DNA of 41,837 bases, taken from the NCBI GenBank assembly GCA_030065635.1, contig JASJDJ010000044.1, positions 1 to 41,837 of the forward strand, in the 5' to 3' direction. Numbering within the stretch: position 1 is the first letter of the stretch; every line of letters begins with the position of its first letter. Below are positions 1 through 7,555 of the stretch, in pieces. The DNA is from Xenococcaceae cyanobacterium MO_188.B32 (GTDB taxonomy: Bacteria > Cyanobacteriota > Cyanobacteriia > Cyanobacteriales > Xenococcaceae). The position numbers were made by a program, and so were the translations under genes. The notes under the pieces are model-generated. The model had not been told where the DNA came from. It was given only the letters and a program-made list of their open reading frames with translations, and did not search any database.

Positions 1-246
1 TCTGGAATGGGTCATACCTTACGGCAATTATTAGAATTAGCACCTACCAGTAAATTAATGTATTCTTCCGATGCTAAATTTATTCCCGAATTGTATTACC
101 TAGCAGCCAAGTGGGGGCGACAGATTGTGGCAGAGGTCTTAGAGGAAGCGATCGCCTCAGAGGAATTAACTGCTACAGAAGCAGAGACGATTGCTCGCGC
201 CATTCTACGCCAAAATGCCCTAGATTTATATTTGAAAAAATTATAA
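1..246 (+). CDS. Amidohydrolase-family protein, C-terminal end only (gene starts before the window)
   Basis: The reading frame is open to the left edge and stops at 244-246, so only about 81 C-terminal residues are visible. The segment has the pattern that closes the TIM barrel in the amidohydrolase-2/FluG-like family: a strand ending in YSSDAKFIPE, a helix containing YYLAAKWGR, and the closing helix ending in RQNALDLY. In this family the Ser-Asp-Ala/Thr-Asp-Ala turn lies near the metal-binding aspartate. The metal-binding histidines and the substrate cannot be judged because the N-terminal part is missing. The gene converges with the diheme lipoprotein gene, and a hairpin lies between them. 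Confidence 0.6.
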   Translation, partial: SGMGHTLRQLLELAPTSKLMYSSDAKFIPELYYLAAKWGRQIVAEVLEEAIASEELTATEAETIARAILRQNALDLYLKKL

Positions 247-249
247 CTA

Positions 250-277
250 CGAACTCCGAATTCCGAACTCCGAACTC
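250..277. repeat. Heptameric tandem repeat, four CGAACTC-like units
   Basis: Four 7-bp units (cgaactc, cgaattc, cgaactc, cgaactc) directly follow the amidohydrolase stop. The same heptamer family recurs at 11717-11748, and fragments follow crtO and precede the regulator at 29787. This matches the short tandemly repeated repetitive (STRR) class described in cyanobacteria. Confidence 0.7.
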
Positions 278-294
278 ATGTTATTCTCATAACT

Positions 295-319
295 TTAAGG
301 TGGGCATTGCCCACCTTAA
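295..319. terminator. Hairpin between convergent genes
   Basis: An 11-bp perfect stem (TTAAGGTGGGC paired with GCCCACCTTAA) has a three-base loop and sits between two convergent stop codons. No clear T-run follows on either strand, so it may be a non-classical bidirectional terminator or a dispersed palindrome. A related gtgggt...gcccacc arrangement occurs near 40840-40895. Confidence 0.45.
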
Positions 320-323
320 GTGA

Positions 324-2471
324 CTAGAAAGTCTTCAGGAACTCGATCAGCGCTCGCTTATCCTCATCTGGCAAGTCTGTGCCAAAGTCGTGCCCGTGAT
401 CTTCAATGAAATCAGGAGCCAAGTTAGCCTTCAGGAGAAGAGGCGCGATCGCCTTATCAGGAATAAGGTCAATCAGGGATCCCAGAATCTTCCCCCCTAG
501 ATCGGATTCCAACTTCCTCCTCAAAATTCCTGGTATATTCGGGGGGTCTAGATTTGCCAGCAACTTGATCGGTGTACCTTCAGGAACCGTCGCTTTGAGA
601 CCGCTGAATTCCAAATAGCTTTCCCGATCCGTCCGCTTGATGATTCCCTCGCGCTTCTCAGGCCAAAGGTGCTTTTCAATAGCGTCGTTGAAGGCTTCCA
701 TGCGCCCTGCTACCGAGGGATCGCCAGTGTATTTGCCCCGCATGTTGTTGTGCAGGAACGGCGCACTTGACCAAAGGCTAATCAGCGATGGGGTCCGATA
801 ATAACCTGTTCCTCCTGAGGGAACCTTAAACTCAATTGGTTCATCCTCGTCGAAGGGATTCTCAAGGGTAAGGGTACCAGGTGAGGGCAATTCTTTATAC
901 GTCTTAGAGGAAAATTCTGCCCAGATATGACCTTTCTTGGCATTGGTCGCCAGCGCCCGAGCGGCATTAGTGCCAATCTCCGTCACCGGATAGCGCTTGT
1001 CGTCCGACAGGAAGTTATGCTCAAGAAAATCGGAACTCAGGACTGACTCTCGATACCACTGCTTGGCTTGTTCAGGATCGGCAGCGATTTGGGCAGGCGG
1101 CTGTTTGCTCGAATGACACCGCGCGCAAGTATCGGCAAAGGCAATTTTCCCACGTTCGAGAACCTTCTCATCCTTGGTCAAGTAAGCCTTACCTCCTGGT
1201 GCATCTTCGAGGTGGTAAGGTTTGAGGGTCTTGAGGTAGGCTTCTGCATCTGCCATGCGCACTTCTGTCTGTCGCCAGGCTTCGCATTCCTTCTCAGCCT
1301 CTTCAACACTAAAGGGTGTCTGAGGTTCCCGTCCCTCTCCCAGGTCGTGGTGCCTCAGCCATTGCTCCGAACACATGCCGATATTGATATAGACACGCAG
1401 GGAAGCACCGGGAATGCCAATGGAATCCGCGCCATCCTTGAGGATGTGCGGGACTTTCCTCTTTGTCCCATCATCCATCACTTCTTCCTCGGCGATGGCG
1501 ACCCGATCCTCCAAGTTAAAAATGGCGTTAATCGCATTGGGATTGTCAATGTGATCGGTCGCGTTCCTAGAGGTATCGGAGGTACCCCGTGGCTGGCTGT
1601 TAAGCACCTGTTTGACAAAATTTTCTTCTGGAAGGGTACGACCAAACAATGCCGCCTCATCAATGTATTGGTTGCCGAGGGCTCCAACTATGTTTTCCCA
1701 TTTTAGGTTTTCTGGATCGGCAGGAGGTTTAAGGGGATTAAACGCTATATGGCAAATGCCACAGGAGATGCCGATGCGGTAGGGAGGTTCGATCTGAGCG
1801 CCTTCGGCATAATATTTTGCAACATCCCATTTCTCTGGGTCAAAGTTGGGATTAGTGAACTTGACCACACCCATGACACCAGTAGCATGGGGATCTTTAT
1901 CGCACTGATCCAACCACAAGCCATACTCGTCCGGCTTGTTCGCTGCCTTACACTCAGGGTTATTGATGACTCCGATCTCTTTAAAACGCTCATTGTGTTG
2001 AAGGTGGTGCTTGTCGCCTGGAGCAAGTTCACTGTCAGGACGCGCATCAACGAGACCCAAAAAGTCTATTATTCCCTCAGTTCTTTTGGCTATCAGGCGG
2101 AAGAATTTCTCGTTGTCGCCATTCCAAAAGTACCAGGTCTGTAGGCCGCGCTTTTCTGCCTCAGTCAGCTCGCCATAGTATTTTGAAGGTACATATCCGA
2201 GATAGTCGCGATCGTATTCATCCTCACCATATTTAGTGGTTTCTGTAGTTTGTTTTGAGCCAAGTTTACTCTCGTTAGTAGGTTGAGTAGCAACAGGTTT
2301 GTTTGGCTGCGATGGGTCAAGATCGACGGCACTACTTCTCGCTTCTGCTTCAGCAATTAGTTCTCTCAGTTGTTCTACAGATGTCGATTGATATTCATAG
2401 GGAGAACAACTTATCAGCATAAAAGCGATCGCCAGCACGCAGACAATCATGCCTAAACGTAGCTTGATCAT
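324..2471 (-). CDS. Diheme c-type cytochrome lipoprotein, RoxA/cytochrome c peroxidase-like
   Basis: This 715-residue protein begins with a lipoprotein-type signal peptide (hydrophobic residues about 7-20, lipobox Cys22), so it should be exported and lipid-anchored. A Ser/Gln/Thr-rich linker of about 60 residues follows. It has exactly two CxxCH heme c sites, CGICH at 237-241 and CARCH at 449-453, about 212 residues apart. That spacing and the overall size recall the RoxA/RoxB rubber oxygenases and their relatives, which are distant kin of diheme cytochrome c peroxidases. No substrate can be assigned. It is divergent from the flavoprotein at 2987 across a 515-bp spacer, and a second diheme cytochrome with nearly the same heme spacing follows that flavoprotein, so these genes may work together. 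The RoxA-like assignment rests on architecture and recalled family features, not on an alignment. Confidence 0.65.
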   Translation of the reverse strand: MIKLRLGMIVCVLAIAFMLISCSPYEYQSTSVEQLRELIAEAEARSSAVDLDPSQPNKPVATQPTNESKLGSKQTTETTKYGEDEYDRDYLGYVPSKYYGELTEAEKRGLQTWYFWNGDNEKFFRLIAKRTEGIIDFLGLVDARPDSELAPGDKHHLQHNERFKEIGVINNPECKAANKPDEYGLWLDQCDKDPHATGVMGVVKFTNPNFDPEKWDVAKYYAEGAQIEPPYRIGISCGICHIAFNPLKPPADPENLKWENIVGALGNQYIDEAALFGRTLPEENFVKQVLNSQPRGTSDTSRNATDHIDNPNAINAIFNLEDRVAIAEEEVMDDGTKRKVPHILKDGADSIGIPGASLRVYINIGMCSEQWLRHHDLGEGREPQTPFSVEEAEKECEAWRQTEVRMADAEAYLKTLKPYHLEDAPGGKAYLTKDEKVLERGKIAFADTCARCHSSKQPPAQIAADPEQAKQWYRESVLSSDFLEHNFLSDDKRYPVTEIGTNAARALATNAKKGHIWAEFSSKTYKELPSPGTLTLENPFDEDEPIEFKVPSGGTGYYRTPSLISLWSSAPFLHNNMRGKYTGDPSVAGRMEAFNDAIEKHLWPEKREGIIKRTDRESYLEFSGLKATVPEGTPIKLLANLDPPNIPGILRRKLESDLGGKILGSLIDLIPDKAIAPLLLKANLAPDFIEDHGHDFGTDLPDEDKRALIEFLKTF

Positions 2472-2986
2472 ATACTTCTCCTTAAAAAAACATAAGTTTT
2501 TTTTATGTTGAAAAAAGCTCTATTTCTCTTATAACTAATTCATCGTTACATCTTAATTTTTCTACAAAAAAGCTTTTATTGACAAAAAAGTTAACATTAA
2601 TTCTTAAACCATACAGATTGTATTATTTGCAGGCTTTTTGCCTAATTTTTAAGAAAAATAACCAGAGAAAATCAACAAAATATCTTCTAAATTAATGATA
2701 ATAATTCTCGATAATTCGTTTGTTAACAATAGTAATAATCCTAGAGATTAAAAGATATTTAAAAGCTGTAAGCATTGATATTTAATAATTTTACTTCCGA
2801 AGTATGTCCTAGTCAGTCTTGACAAATCTTAGTTAATGTAAAGAAATGTAACAAAAAAAAATGTCTTGCATAAAACAAAATATTTGTCTCATAGTAATAA
2901 GTAGAAGCATTAAATAATTAATTTAAAATCTCTAAAAGCTAGCAATGTAATCTGGTTTACATTCTTTTGAGAATGGATGTTTTCAA
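2472..2986. promoter_or_regulatory. AT-rich 515-bp divergent promoter region
   Basis: No gene was found here. The stretch is very AT-rich, with several A-runs and T-runs, and separates the diheme lipoprotein gene (left) from the flavoprotein gene (right), so it should carry both promoters. A sequence matching the NtcA consensus GTA-N8-TAC lies at 2947-2960. It is only 26 bp before the flavoprotein start, too close for usual NtcA activation, and such matches are expected by chance in a window of this size. Confidence 0.5.
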
Positions 2987-4516
2987 ATGGCAAAAAATCA
3001 TATTTTTCAACCATTAAAATTTCGTTATCTGACAGTAAAAAATCGTATTTTTCGCTCTAGTGTTACTGGGCGTTGGGATAACTACGATGGCTCTGGAACT
3101 CAAGCTAGAGTGAATTGGGAAAACAAGTTTGCCAAGGGGGGAGTTGGTGCAATTATTTCCTCTTATGTTCCTGTCTCCATCGAAGGTCGAATTACTCCTA
3201 ATGTCGTCACTATCGACTGTGATAAACGGATTCCCTTTTGGCATACTGTCGGGGAAGCAGTGCATAGATATGACTGCAAATATATTCTTCAACTCAGTCA
3301 TTCTGGTCGTCAGAGAGACATCGAAGGGATTGAAAATACTTTGACTCGGACTAGTGGTATCGAACCTAAGCCAGCACCTAGTTCGACCAATGAAGCCGAT
3401 CAAATCAATGGTCTACCTGCGATCAAAATGCCCTTACCTAAAGTCAAAGCGATCGTGCAAGACTTTGCTAAAGCAGCAGGAAGAGCCAAAGAAGCTGGTC
3501 TAGATGGGGTTGAACTTCATAGCTCTCATGGGTACTTAATCAATCAGTTTCTCAGTTCTGCCATTAATCAACGTACAGATGAATATGGTGGCAATCTTAA
3601 AAATCGCTATCGGTTTCTGCATGAAATTGTGCGAGAAATTCGTAAAGTGGTGGGAGATAACTTTCATCTACAAGCCAAAATTAGCGTGAGAGAATTTAAC
3701 AATATCATTCCTCCGTGGCAAAAGTCTGGTAATACTTTTGAAGAAGCCATCAAAATTTGTCAGTGGCTAGAAGAAGATGGAGTCGATGCCATACACGTTT
3801 CTCGTGGCAGTACTTTTCCTCATCCCCTCTTGCCCTCTGGCCCTTTCCCCATTAAAATGTTGCGCTACACTTTTGATACCATGACCTCTAGTGGTGGAAA
3901 AGCAAGCTTTCGCAACTTGATTTTGTTTCGGTATCGATTCCTCTGGCCAATTTTTCAATTATTTTGGAGACGACTACCCAGGAAAATAGGTAATCGCTAT
4001 CAACAGCCAGTCAAAGGTTTAGAGATTCAAGATGAGTGGTTGGATGAATTCTTTAAAGAACACTTATCCACAAAAGAATTTAAAAAACTCTTAGATAAAC
4101 ACCAGGGGACAGTGTTGAGAGATGCCCAAGCAATTAAGCAGAATCTCAAAGAAATTCCCGTTATTACTACTGGAGGATTTCAACAGGCATCATACATCAA
4201 TGCTGCGATCGAGGGTGGTTATACCGATGCAGTAAGTATGGCTAGAACTTTAGTAGCTAATAACGATTTGGTCAATAAATTTCAGGCAGGTATGGATATT
4301 GCCGAAAGACCTTGTACCTATTGCAATGACTGCTTGGGGGCATATCTAGAATTGCCTTTAGGCTGCTATAGCTTAGATCGTTTTTATCAACGCTCGATTA
4401 AAAACTTGACCAAAGAGGAGCAAGAAAAAGCTATGCAGGAAGCAGCACGAGCTAGGACTGAGGAAGTGATGACAGTTTTCGATCCGCCTCCTAAGCCTTA
4501 TATGCCACCAATGTAA
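2987..4516 (+). CDS. Old Yellow Enzyme/NADH:flavin oxidoreductase-like FMN protein with a Cys-rich tail
   Basis: This 509-residue protein is an OYE-type FMN TIM barrel. It starts with the usual FQPLKFRYLTVKNRIFRSS-like first strand. The HGYLINQFLS segment is the conserved family motif, followed by the typical NQRTDEYGGNLKNRYRF stretch. The phosphate-binding end is seen at TTGGFQ and in the DAVSMARTLVANND segment. Compared with ordinary members of about 360-370 residues it has an extra segment of roughly 80 residues (about 285-375) before the last barrel strands. Its C-terminal region carries CTYCNDC plus a further Cys about 10 residues on, recalling the 4Fe-4S site of 2,4-dienoyl-CoA reductase-type enzymes, but the FAD/NAD(P) domain of those enzymes is absent. 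It likely reduces an activated C=C bond; the substrate is unknown. The cytochrome gene at 4616 follows on the same strand after 99 bp. Confidence 0.75.
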   Translation: MAKNHIFQPLKFRYLTVKNRIFRSSVTGRWDNYDGSGTQARVNWENKFAKGGVGAIISSYVPVSIEGRITPNVVTIDCDKRIPFWHTVGEAVHRYDCKYILQLSHSGRQRDIEGIENTLTRTSGIEPKPAPSSTNEADQINGLPAIKMPLPKVKAIVQDFAKAAGRAKEAGLDGVELHSSHGYLINQFLSSAINQRTDEYGGNLKNRYRFLHEIVREIRKVVGDNFHLQAKISVREFNNIIPPWQKSGNTFEEAIKICQWLEEDGVDAIHVSRGSTFPHPLLPSGPFPIKMLRYTFDTMTSSGGKASFRNLILFRYRFLWPIFQLFWRRLPRKIGNRYQQPVKGLEIQDEWLDEFFKEHLSTKEFKKLLDKHQGTVLRDAQAIKQNLKEIPVITTGGFQQASYINAAIEGGYTDAVSMARTLVANNDLVNKFQAGMDIAERPCTYCNDCLGAYLELPLGCYSLDRFYQRSIKNLTKEEQEKAMQEAARARTEEVMTVFDPPPKPYMPPM

Positions 4517-4615
4517 GCAATGTAAGCTTTTACTTTGGGAGATTAAGAAAATGTGGATGAGGGAGATGGGGGAGAAAGTAATTGTTGATGTGTTTATAGT
4601 GTTGAGGGATGAGTA

Positions 4616-6118
4616 GTGACTACAGAAATTCAGGAATCTAAAGAAGGATCTAAAAAATCCAAGGGCTTTAATTTAAAGCAAGCTTGGTGGAAAATTGTAG
4701 GCATTGTTGTGGCTATTCTGGTTGCAGTTTTGCTCTACTTGGTTTCGCCACTAGTGTTGGGCAATGGTGCGGTTAAGTATGCAGATATCAACGACCATTA
4801 TAAATATGGTTCGATTGGTGGTGAGGCTGCTAATGGTATTCCCTACTGGGTTTGGAAAGTTTTACCAGTGGTATTTGCCGATAAGTTACCTGGGGAAGGA
4901 TATACTTCTCTGGGCTTTATTCAAGAACCAGAACACGACTTACCCATTGGTTTTTCTCAAGCTAAGATAGGGTTCGATCGCGTTGCCCAAAACTGTGCTA
5001 CTTGTCATGCAGGGACACTGCGAGATACACCAGAGAGTGAACCGCAAATTATTACCGCTATGCCTTCTAATACGGTTAATTTAGAGGGATATATTCAATT
5101 TCTTTCCGACGTGGCGATCGATGAGCGATTTACTGCCGATACAATGATGCCCGCTATTGAGGCACTGGGGGCGAATCTCAATCCTTTAGAAGAGTTGATT
5201 TATCGCTATTTTGCCATTCCCCAAACCAGAGATGCTTTAATTACTCAAAGAAGTAAATTTGCTTTTTTAGATAAACAATCAGCATATGGTCCAGGACGAG
5301 TCGATACTTTTAGTTCTTATAAAACCCGTCAGTTTAATGTTCCTGCCGACGAGATACCCCCAGAAGAACTTAATGGCATTGCTGATTTTCCGAGTGTCTG
5401 GCAACAGAAACCCCGCGAAGGGATGCAACTCCATTGGGATGGGAACAATACTTCCGTCAATGAAAGAAATAATAGTGCTGCTTTAGCCTTAGTTACTCCT
5501 ACCACGATCGATTTTGATGCTATTCATCGGGTTGCTGACTGGCTGTGGGAATTACCCGCACCAACTTATCCCTATGAAATTAATTCAGAATTAGCTGCTA
5601 AGGGAGAACAAATCTATGCCAATAACTGTGCTAGCTGTCATGCTTTTGGTGGAGCAAAGGTAGGTACAGTAACACCCATTGAAGAAATTGGTACAGATCC
5701 AGGTCGTCTCGACTCCTATACCGAAGAACTCCTTAAGAATCAGAGGACTTTGTTTGCGGGTATCAGTTATCAAGGCGAAGACCAGCAGTTTCGACATTTC
5801 CAGAAAACTAATGGTTATGCCAATATGCCTCTAGATGGTATTTGGTTACGCGCTCCCTACTTACACAACGGTTCAGTCCCAACCCTAAAAGATTTATTAG
5901 AGCCACCAGCCCAAAGACCCAAAACATTCTATCGCGGTTATGACGTATTCGATCGCGACAAAATTGGTTTTGTCTCGGATGTTGCGGAGGAAAATGGCAA
6001 ACAATACTTCAAGTTAGATACTACCTTACCAGGTAATAGCAATAGCGGTCATTTGTACGGTACTGATCTACCAGCCAAAGATAAAGATGCTCTAGTGGAA
6101 TATATGAAGCAACTTTGA
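4616..6118 (+). CDS. Membrane-anchored diheme c-type cytochrome, RoxA/peroxidase-like
   Basis: This 500-residue protein starts at GTG, with a weak GAGG element upstream. It has one uncleaved-looking N-terminal membrane helix (about 26-48), placing the rest in the periplasm or lumen. Heme c sites are CATCH (127-131) and CASCH (338-342), 211 residues apart. Family-like segments include GPGRVDTF (about 225-232), LHWDGNNTS before the second heme, and APYLHNGSVPTLKDLL near the C-terminus. These are features of diheme proteins related to RoxA and cytochrome c peroxidase. It follows the OYE-like gene and precedes a membrane protein, suggesting an operon in which a lumenal cytochrome oxidises or accepts electrons from a lipophilic substrate. 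That role is inference. Confidence 0.7.
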   Translation: MTTEIQESKEGSKKSKGFNLKQAWWKIVGIVVAILVAVLLYLVSPLVLGNGAVKYADINDHYKYGSIGGEAANGIPYWVWKVLPVVFADKLPGEGYTSLGFIQEPEHDLPIGFSQAKIGFDRVAQNCATCHAGTLRDTPESEPQIITAMPSNTVNLEGYIQFLSDVAIDERFTADTMMPAIEALGANLNPLEELIYRYFAIPQTRDALITQRSKFAFLDKQSAYGPGRVDTFSSYKTRQFNVPADEIPPEELNGIADFPSVWQQKPREGMQLHWDGNNTSVNERNNSAALALVTPTTIDFDAIHRVADWLWELPAPTYPYEINSELAAKGEQIYANNCASCHAFGGAKVGTVTPIEEIGTDPGRLDSYTEELLKNQRTLFAGISYQGEDQQFRHFQKTNGYANMPLDGIWLRAPYLHNGSVPTLKDLLEPPAQRPKTFYRGYDVFDRDKIGFVSDVAEENGKQYFKLDTTLPGNSNSGHLYGTDLPAKDKDALVEYMKQL

Positions 6119-6160
6119 TGAACAAAACCATATCAAATTTGAAATAAGACACGAAATTTT

Positions 6161-6207
6161 GTAAGGGCGGTTCGCGCTTCCCGAAGGGTGCGAAGCAACG
6201 CCCCTAC
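6161..6207. repeat. Dispersed GC-rich palindromic repeat
   Basis: A 47-bp imperfect palindrome begins gtaagggcggttcgcgcttc and ends in gcccctac. It can fold with a central cttcccgaag hairpin. It is much richer in GC than its surroundings and resembles the small palindromic repeats scattered through many cyanobacterial genomes. Related cccgaagg or ccttcgggttc cores occur at about 12412 and 40683. Confidence 0.6.
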
Positions 6208-6240
6208 CCACATTGATATTACAATTACCAAGAATAAATC

Positions 6241-7104
6241 ATGAACACATATGCTGTTTGGTTTAAGCGCGTTGTTTGGTTTGGTATTTTGGCAAACTTT
6301 ACCTATGCGATATTAGCTTTTGTAATTCCTAATCAATTAGTTGTTTGGTTACAACTAGGTTCCCTCGATTCTACTGTTTGGTTGTTTAATTACTCAGTTC
6401 TGTTGGTTTTGCTCAGTTGCTTCTACATCCCTGCTGCGGATGCTCCAGAGGGTTATATTGTCAATTCCTGGCTATTAGTTGCTGCCCGCATAATTCCTGC
6501 CACAACTTTCTTTGTCGGTGTGTTGACCGCTTTTATGCCCAAGGGTTTTATCACTTTGGGGCTCGGAGATTTAAGTATTGGCATTATCGAGGGCATTCTT
6601 TTGACCTTGGCACTCAAGAAATTAGCTAGTCAGAAAAAAGAAGATCCAAACTTAGCAACTACACCTCCCAAACCAATCGATCTCCTCAATATGTCTCAAG
6701 CGGAAATCGATGAACTTTACAAACAGGGTTCAGTAGGGGAAATTCCCAATGGAGAGAGTAAAGGTATCGCTATTATTGCTGCGGGGACTATTTTGGCGAA
6801 AATATTGGCACTGCTGAGTAAGTTATTTTTTTGGGATGGAAAATATTTTGTTCGAGAAGAAAAGTTTTTTCTCAATATACTTCCTCCCTTTAACATCAGA
6901 GCTTTCAAAGGCAAAATCTATAAAGGGAATGGTCGGTTCTGCGAGGGAGAAGCCATCATCTTAGATTACTCTCAAACTTCTTTCATTTTTAAAAAAGTTA
7001 AGGAAGAAATGCGGGAAATTTCTCCTGGCTTTTATCTAGCTCAAGTTTACATAGGGGAAAAGCGAGTATCAAACTTCACCCTTGAATTCTCCACATCTGA
7101 GTAG
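6241..7104 (+). CDS. Four-helix membrane protein with a soluble C-terminal domain, unknown function
   Basis: I do not recognise a family. The first about 130 residues hold four hydrophobic segments (about 10-34, 46-62, 77-100, 104-125). A charged linker (about 128-165) follows, then a short hydrophobic stretch (about 173-190). The C-terminal 90 residues look like a small beta-rich domain with alternating hydrophobic and charged residues. It lies 122 bp after the diheme cytochrome on the same strand. By position it could be a membrane partner of that cytochrome or of the downstream lipase-like proteins, but nothing in the sequence decides this. Base composition is like its neighbours. Confidence 0.55.
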   Translation: MNTYAVWFKRVVWFGILANFTYAILAFVIPNQLVVWLQLGSLDSTVWLFNYSVLLVLLSCFYIPAADAPEGYIVNSWLLVAARIIPATTFFVGVLTAFMPKGFITLGLGDLSIGIIEGILLTLALKKLASQKKEDPNLATTPPKPIDLLNMSQAEIDELYKQGSVGEIPNGESKGIAIIAAGTILAKILALLSKLFFWDGKYFVREEKFFLNILPPFNIRAFKGKIYKGNGRFCEGEAIILDYSQTSFIFKKVKEEMREISPGFYLAQVYIGEKRVSNFTLEFSTSE

Positions 7105-7157
7105 CAGAAATTCACAAGATTCAAATCAAAAAATAACAACTAACTTAAGGTATTGCC

Positions 7158-7331
7158 ATGGCTACTGACTATATTCTATTTATACACGGCGTGAATACTC
7201 GCGATCAAAGGGAAAACCCCAGATATGCTGATGATCTGATTGAAGGCATTAAATCTAAGTCGCCAGAACGTAAAAATTGGGATTTCTCAGACATCCTCTT
7301 AGAAATTCCAGGAGTGAAGCGATTTGATTAA
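7158..7331 (+). pseudogene. 5' fragment of an alpha/beta hydrolase gene, partial duplicate of the gene at 9814
   Basis: The 57-residue reading frame begins MATDYILFIHGVNTR and continues with ...YADDLIEGI. This is almost identical to the first 31 residues of the intact hydrolase at 9814 (MATDYILFVHGVNTR ... FADDLIEGL). The upstream DNA is shared too: an aactaac repeat and a taaggta element precede both ATGs. After residue 31 similarity stops and 26 unrelated residues follow before the stop. It lacks the catalytic serine, so it is a duplicated gene start joined to other sequence, probably a remnant left by recombination. Confidence 0.75.
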
Positions 7332-7382
7332 CAATACCCTAACTTATAAAGTTAACAATTTTAATTATTTGGAGTAACGATA

Positions 7383-7490
7383 ATGTCAAATGAGATTGGA
7401 TTAGGTGAATTAATTAATACAGTCAAGCAAGAATTAGCAAGTACCAATAAAGAATCACCAGTTTTTTTTGTAATATACCAAGACAACTAA
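7383..7490 (+). pseudogene. Truncated trypsin-co-occurring domain 2 (trypco2)-like gene start
   Basis: A 35-codon frame begins MSNEIGLGELINTVKQELAS and reaches SPVFFV before losing similarity and stopping. This is the typical start of trypco2 domains (an IGL...I..L..EL helix followed by a beta strand), small domains that in other bacteria accompany proteases and effectors in predicted conflict systems. The normal domain is about 80-100 residues, so the second half is missing. It lies between the broken hydrolase start and the patatin gene. Identification is by recalled pattern only. Confidence 0.5.
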
Positions 7491-7555
7491 TAAATTTAGT
7501 AAAATCATCAATTCAATTCATCTTAAATTATTTCTTTACAATATTATCCCGAATC

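Noticed and set aside
1068-1706. Long plus-strand frame (212 codons) opposite the diheme lipoprotein
   Set aside because: It lies wholly within a gene with clear signal peptide and heme motifs, has no family-like pattern, and reflects the codon bias of the real strand.
2947-2960. Exact NtcA-type box GTA-N8-TAC before the flavoprotein gene
   Set aside because: It is too close to the start codon for normal NtcA activation, and six fixed bases give roughly ten chance matches in a 42-kb window. I would need binding data or conservation.
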